Source: Buddleja alternifolia
Lineage: Eukaryota > Streptophyta > Magnoliopsida > Lamiales > Scrophulariaceae
Length of the DNA: 64,000 nucleotides
Assembly: GCA_019426215.1 (NCBI GenBank)
Contig: CM033393.1
Coordinates: 28,584,591 to 28,648,590 of the forward strand
Reading direction: 5' to 3'
The notes under the pieces are model-generated. The model worked only from the letters and a program-made list of their open reading frames with translations. It made no database searches and was not told the DNA's origin. A program made the translations under genes and the position numbers. This document shows positions 46,042 to 56,471 of the stretch, piece by piece. Every line of letters starts with the position of its first letter. Position 1 is the first letter of the stretch.

Positions 46042-47706
46042 TGTTAGGTGCATGCCCTCAATGCCAATGAGAAATTAGATTGAGTAGGACATTTATAAGT
46101 TATTTTGTACAAACGACTATGTTTCTATTTATAGAAGATAAGGTTCATTGGTTTTGTTCATAAAATTTCACTGGCATTTAATTGTATTGAACAAATAGTC
46201 CTTGAGATTTGAAGATAGACTTTCCATCTCTTATTTAGATCACTGGAAGAGTCGATTACTTAATCTCTTAATATTGGTTCGCGAGTTAAAGAATTTTAAT
46301 TGGGCATTAAAATTCAACTCGTATGACACTTGCTTTGACAAGGAGTGCCAATCAAACACTGATTTGATAGTGGGAGCCTGTATCATGAATATGATTAATG
46401 GAATTAACATATTTGAACTCGACTCGCCTTAATCTGATCACATGGGTATTTACTCTTTGACAATCAATGATTGGGATTAAGATTGCGATCGTGTGTATGG
46501 ACTTTTGACCTGAGGAATTATTTACAATGTGTTTGTAGTATTGGATCTATTACCAGAGTAGTTAGGCCCGTATCACCTGATAGGTGGGGTCAACCTCGAA
46601 GTACGATTCAAACGGTACATTCTACATTGTAAGATAACAGACAATATGGAATTCACCGTCTCGATAGCAAACGAGTATGTGACCTGTACGATCATAAGTA
46701 ATTGAAATTATAAGTTTTTGGTCAAAGCATATAAACTAGCTATTGATAGTCATTGAGAGTAGTTTGGTAATTTCACATTATTATGATTACAAAGTACAGT
46801 ATCAAGTTCTATGAGCTTAACGTACCATGGATCTTACTTGATTGGGTCACATCGGTGAAGAATTTATACACATATGGTAATCGTAATCAAGGTTTGTGAT
46901 GACGTATTCATCTCATATTCAATTGGGCTACAATTTGATTCCACGGTATTGGCTAGGTGACAACCTTATCCTTTGGTATGCTACCATTGCTAATTGAATC
47001 GAGCCTAGAGAGTCGCGCTATGTGAAGAAGGAGAATTATATTCTATGCTAAGGGTATTTTGGTAACTTCACATGGGATGTGAATAACTGACAAATGGATG
47101 GTATGATTTAATTAGATTAAAAAAATAATTAAATTAATAATTCATAAGTTAAATTAATTGGGATTAATTTATAAATTAAATTAAATTAATTGGATTAAGT
47201 TTAATTAGATTAAAGTCCAATTGGATTTGGACTTGGACTTAATTAATTACACATGGGCTAAGATGGAACAAAGCCCACAAGCCCATTCCACTTAGGCCTA
47301 GCGGCCGGCCCCCTCTCTGTTAGTTAGACTGGGTTTTTTTTTAGAACCCCAAATACTTGTTAGTCAGTAGCATAACTCCAACTCATAGTCACTTTAGAAT
47401 CTGACTTTGAGAAATAAACCTAAAGCAAAAAGAAAGATAAAAATTCCCTCTCCTCTCTCCTAACTAGCCACCGCCGCCTATACCCATTGTGGAAGAGATC
47501 GGAGCTCTCTTGGAGATAATCTTCCGCGTGATAACCTATAGGCATGAGTCTGGGGCTGCTGCTAATTAAAGTAATATTTGTCGTCAAGGGGTAATTGGAT
47601 TATCCTCTCGTTTATATTTCTTATTGCGAAAACTTATCATGAAACCCCAGATTCGATTTCAGGTGTTATTAGTATAAAATCTTATCTGCTAGATCGAATC
47701 ACAATA
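46042..47706 (+). repeat. 5' LTR of element F (1,665 bp)
   Basis: It begins TGTTAGGTGCATGCCC and ends AATCACAATA, where the 3' copy has AATCACAACA, so the terminal CA has mutated. It carries the family block GAGAGTCGCGCTA at about 47009. Confidence 0.9.
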
Positions 47707-47707
47707 A

Positions 47708-47720
47708 TGGTATCAAAGTT
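47708..47720 (+). other. primer binding site, element F (mutated)
   Basis: TGGTATCAAAGTT has changes from the consensus TGGTATCAGAGCC at three positions. Confidence 0.8.
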
Positions 47721-49628
47721 AAAATTTGGGAATTTCATGATATCGATTACGTGTTTTTGTGTTTTAATTGTTTTAATTACATAAACTATATTACGTATTG
47801 TATGTTTTTGGGTGATTAATTTTATGCATCGAAATCTATAAAATTAATTTGTTGGTTGAATTGGATTTACTGGGTAAAACAAAAAAACTAACATGGATTG
47901 AAAATTGGTGGCGAAGCCAACTATTTGGGCGGCGCGGCGTGGTAGCGGGCGATGACGCAGCCATCACCGGCAACGCTGCTGCGCTTTGGGTGTTGGGCTT
48001 GCCCAACATCGAGATAAATAGCGTTGGGTCAAGCTCAACGCATAATAAATAGCTCTGGGCTTGGTTCAGCGTGGTCATAATTGCTGGGCTTGGCCCAACG
48101 CATGTTTTAAATGCTGGGTAAGCCCAGCGTATATTTAAAATAATATAGTTAGGTCAGGCCCAACATAATTAATTATGTCGGGCTTGGCCCAACGTTTTAA
48201 TTGGGTTCTACCCAATTGTGAAAAATACTTAATTAAATGGGTTTGACCCAAATTAAATTGACCAAACTATTTATTAATCCCGAACCCCTAATTAAATAAG
48301 TTTTTCGTTTCAACTTTTAAATTGGATTTATTGAATAATTTAAATTAGATTTAAATTCTTTTCAAATTAAATTGGATTTATAGAATAATTTAAATTGGAT
48401 TTAAATTCTTTCAAATAAGTTGGTATATATGAATTAGATTTATTAAATTGGATTTAAATACCAACTAGTTAATTTTATTTGATCTCGTTTAGATGTTTAG
48501 ATTAGATTACCCATAAGACTTTATTTGATATAATCACACTTTAATTTGATTAAAGAAGTCAAAATTAAATTAGATTTATTTTGGCATGATTAAATTGGAC
48601 ATAATCGGTTATTAAATTAGATTTAATGCTTTATAATCACATAAGTGTTTAATTGTTTTACATGCTCCTTATTTATGTGATGGTGACACCATGAATGGAC
48701 TTAGGGTTTTATTTCTTGTATTATTTGAGTTGTATTGGGCCGGAGTTTGAGCCCCCCCAGTAATTTCATTGAATTTTTGTACAAGTTATTTCTATGTAAT
48801 TGTTAATAGATAGGCCCAATTGGTGTTTCATGATGGCACATGAAGTCTTGGAGTTAGGAAGATTCAATCTTTTTAGGCGGAAGCCCATGTAATAGATAGA
48901 ACCCCTTTCTGAGTGGCCTTTCCGATCACTCATTAACTCGAGTTGATCTAGAATAGTCCATACATGTGTGTGTTGTTAGAATTGCTAGGATTATTCTTTC
49001 TTATGCATTTTCTTGATTGTGTGATAAAGAAATTAATGTGCAAAGTGAGACTCGACTTATTAACATTACAATGTTATAATTCTTCAATTAGAAATTATAC
49101 TGAGTAAGTAAAGGGGCATTGGATGTTCTAGCTCTCCATCAAAACTTTAGAAGAAGGGTTCGCTTCTAATGCATGGTGATGTTCTGGAATAAGGGGGGTC
49201 ATGCATCAAGATGTGGTACTCAATTTTCTCTAGTGCATTTGATGCCTTTGCGTCGAAACAAATTTCGCAAGGAGATTAAATTGTTAGACTGAAAGGAGTT
49301 GATGGGAAGATGACTCAGATGGATCACCACTTATATATCGAATAAGGCTGTGGTTCAGTGATCCATGACCTAAAGGAGATTGAATCATTGGTTAGATCGA
49401 TTGATGTAAGACACCACCTCAAACAAATAAGGTTGCAACTTGTTTGGATCATGGAGGAACTCAATCACTCACTATGAAACACATCCACCGAGGTTTCCAA
49501 TTATTGTAGTGGGAGTGCACTGTTTTGAGAAAAATAGTGGGAGTCGAGTAAATATTAAAAATTCTTGATTTTACTTGAAAGTTCATAATAACGAATCTTG
49601 GTATTTTTTGCAGTTTATTTCCTACACA
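47721..49628 (+). other. untranslated leader of element F
   Basis: This is non-coding. A GC-rich patch at about 47930-47990 is followed by a series of short hairpin-forming repeats (47992-48217, listed separately). After that come AT-rich repeats of TTAAATTGGATTTA type at about 48320-48470. The ORFs on both strands at 47836-48078 overlap the repeat patch and are not supported. Confidence 0.7.
47992..48217 (+). repeat. array of eight short inverted repeats in the leader of F
   Basis: Successive units contain self-complementary words: GTTGGGCTTGCCCAAC (47992), GTTGGGTCAAGCTCAAC, CTGGGCTTGGTTCAG, TGGGCTTGGCCCAA, CTGGGTAAGCCCAG, GTTAGGTCAGGCCCAAC, GGGCTTGGCCC and ATTGGGTTCTACCCAAT (48200). The first five units lie about 31 bp apart. 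Each can form a small stem in RNA. Confidence 0.75.
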
Positions 49629-50470
49629 ATGACTAACCCTTTGACCGTGTTGCTTGAGAAAAATATCTTTACTGGATCAAATTTCGTTGATTGGCTTCAA
49701 AATTTGAGGATTGTCCTCAGCCTTGAATCTTTGGGACATGTGCTCGATGAAGAGATGCCTGAAGTCCCAGACTCCGGAACTTTTGAAGATAGACTTGCTA
49801 AAGAGAATTGGGTTAAAGATGACACTCGTGTCAAGGGGTACATACTGGGATCGATGACCAATGAATTAGAGTGATCTCATGAAAAGATGGGAACATCTAC
49901 TGACATAATGGTTCATTTAAAGGAACTTTACGGAGAGCATAGCAGGACTTCTCGTTATGAGATATCCAGTCAGCTCTTTGGAGCAAGGATGAAGGAAGTA
50001 GAGAAAGTTGGAGAACACGTCCTAAGGATGATTTCCATGTTTGAGAGATTGGAGGCTCTCGACTTCTCTATGGACTTCCAGCTGCAGACTGATCTCATCC
50101 TGCAGTAGCTCCCTAAGTCTTTTTCGCAATTCATAGTGAATTTCAACATGAATGACATTGAGAGTTCACTGCCGGGTCTTTTGAACAAACTCTCAAATGC
50201 TCAATCACAAATGGACCCTAAGACGAAAGAGACTGCTTTAGTTGTTTCTATTGAGCCATCTAAGACTCAGAAGAATAAACGAGGCAAGAAGCAATTAGGA
50301 GTATCCAAACCATCTAGAAAACCCAAAGGCAAGACAAACCAAGGGAAAAAGTTTAAGGGCAGGGGCCCTAAAAGGACAGATATCTACCTCCACTGCATAG
50401 AGATGGGGCAATGGAAGCGTGACTGTCCCAAGCTGAAAGTAGAAAATAAAGCAGGTAAAAAAATTTATGT
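49629..50470 (+). pseudogene. gag of element F
   Basis: It starts MTNPLTVLLEKNIFTGSNF and continues GYILGSMTNELE, then stops at TGA 49872. The same frame goes on (SHEKMGTSTDIMVHLKELYGEHS) to a second stop, TAG 50106, then NFNMNDIESSLPGLLNKLS and a Lys-rich linker. The zinc knuckle reads YLHCIEMGQWKRDC: the first Cys is Tyr and the His is Gln, so metal binding is lost. The frame passes without interruption into protease, as is normal for copia elements. Confidence 0.87.
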
Positions 50471-53400
50471 TTTTGAAACGAATTGTTTTATGATGATATT
50501 TTCTACTTCTTGGATTCTAGATTCCGGAGCTAGTGCTCATATTTGTGCTTTGAACCAGGATCTGGAAACAAGTAGAAAGCTAGAAAAAAGAAAAGTGATG
50601 ATCAATGTTGGAAGCGAACACAACATGGCTGCGACGCACATTGGAATTACTTCTGTTACATTAATTAGTGGACATCATATTAATTTAGATGATTGCCTGG
50701 TTTTGCCCGATGGACTCAAGAATATTATTTCTATTTCTGTATTGGTCAGGAAAGGATATTTGTTTTCCTTTAAACTTAATTCTTGCGATATTTATTTTGG
50801 AAATAAGTGTGTTGGCTCTGCATCTTTAATTAATGGTCTTTATTATTTGAATATCCAAAATCAATGTACTGTTAATACTATGACTAGAAAACTTAGTATG
50901 AATGACGTAAACCAAAAACTCATATGGCACCTTAGATTGGGACATGTCGGTGAATTTAAGATTCATGAGTTGGAAAAACGTGGACTCGTTGGTCCACTTG
51001 GGTCTGACCCATATCCTACTTCTGAATCTTGTCTTAAAGGCAAGATGACTAGGTCAGCATTCACAGGGCATTTTAAAAGGGCAAATGAAGGTTTAAGATT
51101 AATTCACACTGACATATGTGGGCGCTTCAAGGATGTGGCCCTTGGAGGTTTTCAGTACTTCATAATCTTCACAGATGACCATTTTAGGTATGGTCTAGTT
51201 TATCTGATGAAATATAAGTCAGAAGCATTTTAATGTTTCAAGGAATTCAAAACTTTAACTGAAAAACAAACTGGGTATCGTATAAGGGCACTTCGATCTG
51301 ATCGAGGTTTTTGCGAATACATAAGTGTCGAGTTTGATGAGTTTGTAAAAGAACAAGGCATAGTATTACAACTCACTCCTTCAGCAACTCCACAACTAAA
51401 TGGTGTAGCAAAAAGACGGAATTGTACACTATTGGACATGATACGTTCCATGCTTAGCTACACTGACCTACCCATTTGTTTGTGGGGACATGCATTGCTT
51501 ACAACGGTGTATATTCTGAACAATTGTCCCTAGAAATCTATTCCCACCACACCATACGAGATTTGGTGTGGAAGGAAGCCTAGTCTGAAATACATAAGAA
51601 TATAGGGTTGCCCTGCGTATGTAAAGAAGACCAAGGTAGAAAAATTGAAGATACTTCCTTGAAAGGATGATTTGTCGATTTTCCCATAGAGTCGATGAGA
51701 TACCATTTTTACCAGCAAAATGAGCATAGGATCATTGCGGCCTTGCAAGCCTACTTTCTCGAAGAAGAATTCATTCAAGAAGGTGGTGCGCGTAGAAAGA
51801 TTTTCTAGAAGAACAAGACGACTACCCTTCGAAGACATTAGTTCGAGAATCACAAATTGAACCTATAATGACACAACCATCGCAGCGATGATCTTGCAGA
51901 GTATCTCAGCCGCCTGAGAGATATGGCTATTCGCACGATACATAACATTATCTGTATGCTATCGTAGAAGGGAGCGATGGAGATGATCCCTCTGACTGTG
52001 ATGAAGCAGCGATGGATATAGATTTCTCAAAATGGCTTGATGCTATGAAAGCAGAAATAGATTCGATGTATTCGAACCAAGTCTGGACTCTTACAGGTCT
52101 ACCAAATGGTGTAAGGCTAATTGAATGCAAATGGATCTACAAGAGAAAGATTGGACCGGGTGGTAAGGTGGATACCCATAAGGGCAGGTTAGTAGCGAAA
52201 CGGTATAGTCAAAAAGAGGGCATTGACAATGAGGAAACTTCTCGCCAGTAGCCCTGATCAAATCAATTAGAATTCTGCTAGCCATAGCTGCAAACTTAGA
52301 TTATGAAATCTGATAAATGGATGTGAAGACTGCATTTCTAAATGGATACCTCAAGGAGGACATTTATATGCAACAGCCCAACATTTTCATATCGAAAGCA
52401 GATTCTCATAAAGTTTGCAAACTTAACAAGTCCATTTATGGACTAAACCAAGCCTTTCGTAGCTAGAATCTCCGGTTCGATGAAGAAGCAAGGAAATATG
52501 GCTTCAACAAGAATGAAGATAAACCATGTGTCTACAAAATGGTCATTGAGAGCAAGTTGACATTTCTAGTTCTATATGTAGATTGCATTCTACTTATAGG
52601 GAATGACATAGTCTCATTGACGTCGATCAAGACATGGCTCTCAAGCACGTTCTCCATGAAAGACTTGGGAAGAGCTACCTACATTTTGGGAATTCGCATA
52701 TATAAAGATAGAGCGAATAAAATGATAGAAATCTCCCAAGCGCTCTACCTAGAGAAAGTCCTTAAGAAGTATGAAATGCATAATTCTAAGGGAGGACTTT
52801 TTCCCATGAGACATGGTATCCATCTTTCCAAATCTATGAGTCCTAAGACGGACAAGGATAGAATGAAAATGAAGAATACACCCTATACATCAGCAGTAGG
52901 GAGTCTCTTGTACGTAATGTTGTGCATGAGACCGAATCTGGCATATGTTGTGAGCACAGTTAGTAGGTTTCAAGCAAACCCGGGAGAGCAACACTGGACA
53001 ACAGTGAAGTTTATCTTGAAGTACTTGAAAAGAACTAAAGATATGCTTTTGATATATGGAAATGGAGAATTTAGGGTGGATGGTTACACAGATGCAGATT
53101 TTCAATCTGATCCAGATGACCTTAAATCTACCTCTGGGTACATTTTATCACTCAATGGTGGAGCAGTGTCTTGGAAAGGTTCCAAGCAAAGCTCAACTGC
53201 CAATTTCACAACTGAGGAGGAATATGTCCCTGCGTCTGAGGCAGCCAAAGAAGCTGTTTGGATGAGGAAGTTCATAGCTGAACTTCAAGTGGTTCCTAGC
53301 GTGGAAATGTCGTTGCCACTTTGGTGTGACAACAATGAAGCAATTGCACAAGCTAAAGAACCAAGGTCTCACAGCAAATCTAAACACGTAGTGAGAAAAT

Positions 53401-53557
53401 ATCACATCATTCGAGAATCGTTGGAAGAGACGACATCGCCATGCAGAAAATAGCCTCAGCGAAAAACGTGACTAACTCACTCACCAAGCCATTGTCACAG
53501 GCAGTGCTAGATAGATATCTTGAGAAGATGGGCATCAAATACCATAGAAATTGGTAA
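50471..53557 (+). pseudogene. pol of element F with catalytic changes in integrase and RT
   Basis: The protease box ILDSGASAH (about 50514) is intact. Integrase shows WHLRLGH, IHTDICG and LRSDRG, but the Glu block reads GVAKRR instead of GVAERR, so the third acidic residue is Lys. The frame is open from gag to TAA 51231, then carries more stops (for example TAG at about 51532) and frameshifts. RT resumes near 52012 and 52318 ([20 protein letters not shown]). Its catalytic box is YVDC rather than YVDD (about 52575). RNase H blocks follow (GGAVSWKGSKQS, CDNNEAIAQAKEPRS). A frameshift near 53430 separates the tail (NSLTKPLSQAVLDRYLEKMG), which ends at 53557. The element cannot transpose by itself. 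Confidence 0.88.
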
Positions 53558-53564
53558 TAAGTGC

Positions 53565-53575
53565 AAGTGGGAAAT
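53565..53575 (+). other. polypurine tract, element F
   Basis: AAGTGGGAAAT precedes the 3' LTR start TGTTAGGTGC. Confidence 0.8.
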
Positions 53576-55221
53576 TGTTAGGTGCATGCCCTCAATGCCA
53601 ATGAGGAAATAGATTGAGTAGGGCATTTATGAGTTATTTTGTACAAATGACAATGTTTCTATTTATAGAAGAAAGGTTAATTGGTTTTGTTCATATAAAT
53701 CTCACTGACATTTAATTGTATTGAACAAATGGTCCTTGAGATTTGAAGATAGACTTTCCACCTCTTATGTGGATAAGAGGAGGCACTGGAAGAGTCGAGT
53801 ACTTAATCTTTTAATATTGGTTAGCGAGTTTAGGAATTTTAATTGGGTATTAAAATTCAACTCGTATGACACTTGCTTTGACAAGGAGTGTCAGTCGAAT
53901 ACTAATTTGATAGTGGGAGCCTGTGTCATGAATACGATTAATGAAATTAACATATTTGAACTCGACTCACCTTAATCCGATCACATGAGTATTTACTCTT
54001 TGACAGTCAATGCTTGGGATTAAGATTGCGATAGTATGTGTGGGCTTTTGACCTGAGGATTTATTTACAATGTGTTTGTAGTATTAGACTTGTTATCAGA
54101 GTAGTTAGTCCCGTATCACCTGATAGGTGGAGTCAACCTCAAAGTACGATTCAAATAGTACATTCAACATTGTAAGATAAGTGCCAATATGGAATTCACC
54201 GTCTCGATAGTAAACGAGTATGTGACCTTTACGATCATAAGTAATTGAAATTATAAGTCTTTGGCCAAAGCATATAAACTAGCTCGTGATAGCCACTGAG
54301 GGTAGTTTGGTAATTTCACATTATTATGATTACAAAGTACATTATCAAGCTTTATGAGTTTCATGTACCATGGCTCTTACTTGATTGAGTTACATCTGTG
54401 AAGAGTTTATACGCATATGATAATCGTAATCAAGGTTTGTGATGACGTATTCATCTCGTATTTAAATGGGCTACGATTTGGTTCCACGGTGCTGGCTAGG
54501 TGACAACCTTATCCTTTAGTATCGTCCCATTGCCAATTAAATCGAGCTATGTGAAGAAAAAGAATTAAGTTCACATTGGATGTGAATAACTGATAAAAAT
54601 GGATGACATGATTTAATTAAAGATATTTAATTAGATTAAGTAAATTAATTAAATTATTAATTCATAAATTAAATTAATTGGGATTAATTTATAAGTTGAA
54701 TTAAATTTATTGGATTAAGTTTAGTTAGATTAAAGTAATATATTAAAGTCCAATTGAATTTGAACTTGGACTTAATAAATTACACATGGGCTAAGATGGA
54801 ACAAAAGCCCGCAAGCCCATTCCACTTAGGCCTAGCGGCCGCCCTCCTCTCTGTTAGTTAGATTGGGGTTTTAAAATAATACCCCAGTACTTGTTAGTTA
54901 GTAACATAACTCCAACTCTCAATCACTTTAGAATCCGACTTTGAGAAATAAACCTATAGCAAAAAGAAAAACAAAAATTCCCTCCCCTCTTTCTTAACTA
55001 GCCGCCGCCTATACCCACTATGTAGGAGATTAGAGCTCTCTTAGAGATAATCTAGAGGCATGAGTCTGGGGCTACTGCTGATTAAAGTAATTCTTGTCGT
55101 CAAGAGGTAATTGGACTATCCTTTCATCTATATTTCTTGTTGCGAAAACATATCTTGAAAGCCCGGGTCCAATATCTAGTGTATTCGTATAAAATTTTGT
55201 CTGATAGATTTAATCACAACA
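53576..55221 (+). repeat. 3' LTR of element F (1,646 bp)
   Basis: It begins TGTTAGGTGCATGCCC and ends AATCACAACA. It lacks the short GAGCCTAGAGAGTCGCG segment of the 5' copy near 54545, a small internal deletion. Confidence 0.9.
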
Positions 55222-55324
55222 GGATCATAGGTCATAACTACTTCCAACCACCGTAATTTTTTTGAACTAGTTAACGTAGCACACTCGATATGTGTACTAA
55301 AAAAGAAAAAAAAAATTAAAGAAT

Positions 55325-55870
55325 TTCTTTTGGTAAAAATCAATTTGATAATTAAATTTTTGAACCAAAATGAAACATAAAGAGAGAGTGCAAAGAAAAA
55401 ATGAAAATGAACGTGTGATATGCGAGGAAATGTCAGAGAAATTAGGAAATATTAGGAGAGATAGAAAATGTAAGAGAGAAGAAAAGTTATTTGAGTTACT
55501 TGTCAAATTTTGGGAGGAGTAATGGTTTCACCAAAATTTGACAGTCCAACTTGCTTACTCTAGGTCCATCAGTATAGTATAGATATGTGAGATTGACATA
55601 ATAACTACATTGGACTGTCAAATTTTGGTGAATTCATTTATGTTCTAAAAGTTTGACAAGTATTTCAAGTAATTTTATTTATATATATTTTATCTCATAT
55701 ATTCTTTTAATTTTATTTTCTCTCTTAATATATTTCTCTGACATTTTCTCTCATCTCACACGTTATCTTTTGCCCCCCTCATTTATCTCTCTTGCTTTTC
55801 ATATCTTCTTTCTAATTTTATTCATACTTATATAAAAAAGTTTATATTTCAAACTTATTTTATTTTATAT
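55325..55870. repeat. large inverted repeat (foldback element or MITE) upstream of the kinase gene
   Basis: A perfect 21-bp inverted match links 55529-55549 and 55610-55630, around a 60-bp loop. The similarity continues outward at lower quality on both arms. The left arm words GAGAGAGTGCAAAG, CGTGTGATATG, ATGTCAGAGAAAT and TTGTCAAATTTTGG have counterparts in reverse on the right arm (ATTTCTCTGACATTTTCTC, TCACACGTTATC). Both arms are strand-biased, purine-rich on the left and pyrimidine-rich on the right. No ORF is supported. Confidence 0.75.
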
Positions 55871-56109
55871 TAATTGATTTTCCTCAATATTTTCCTCAAT
55901 ATTTTTTTTAATTTTTTTCTTTTTGCACACAAATATAGCTAGTTCGCATATATACAGACACATATATATATAAATATATATATACATAGTAATGCACATG
56001 TTAGTCCGGAAAGGTAGGCCACGTCAAGCAGCGGGTTTAAACCAACCACCGGCTGCCGTCCTTAGCTGTTTATCACTCTACTTTTTCATTTCTTTTATCT
56101 ACAATACTA

Positions 56110-56110
<1 letters not shown>

Positions 56111-56142
<32 letters not shown>
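56111..56142 (+). repeat. (TA)16 microsatellite in the kinase gene promoter
   Basis: This is an uninterrupted TA run about 330 bp upstream of the start codon. The stretch 55871-56110 is otherwise AT-rich promoter-side sequence without a recognisable element. Confidence 0.9.
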
Positions 56143-56146
<4 letters not shown>

Positions 56147-56354
56147 TATAAACAAAAGAAACCAGAACCAAAAACAAAGGATGATTGATAATAAAACTCC
56201 ACTTGTAATAATTTATCACAATTTATTATTATTATTTTTTTTGGGGGTTGTGGGGGTCTCTTCTTCTTCAACTTGTCTTCTATACTTCTTCTCAAACATC
56301 TCCCCCATATAAAATTTAATTCAATACCAATTTTCTCTCCCCTAGGTAATTAAA

Positions 56355-56405
<51 letters not shown>
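56355..56405 (+). repeat. compound (AC)13(AT)12 microsatellite, probably in the 5' untranslated region
   Basis: It lies about 65-115 bp before the MAPKKK start codon. The transcription start was not identified, so whether it is transcribed is inferred. Confidence 0.9.
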
Positions 56406-56471
56406 ATTACACTATACATAAATAAGTAGAGTCCGTTTTTAGATATTATTTTGAGTGAGATAGAGAGAAAA

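Larger units (their letters stand above)
46042..55221 (+). mobile_element. Element F: full-length Ty1/copia retrotransposon with broken gag-pol
   Basis: It has a 5' LTR (46042-47706), a mutated PBS, a 1.9-kb leader, gag-pol (49629-53557), a PPT and a 3' LTR (53576-55221). The flanks GGAGC (46037-46041) and GGATC (55222-55226) match at 4 of 5 bases, probably the original target-site duplication. The two LTRs differ at roughly a dozen positions in the first ~135 bases, so F is old. It belongs to the same branch as D and element 1. Confidence 0.88.

Noticed and set aside
46202..46432. 76-codon ORF with a near copy at 53721-53975
   Set aside because: Both lie in the paired LTRs of element F and are repeated for that reason only.
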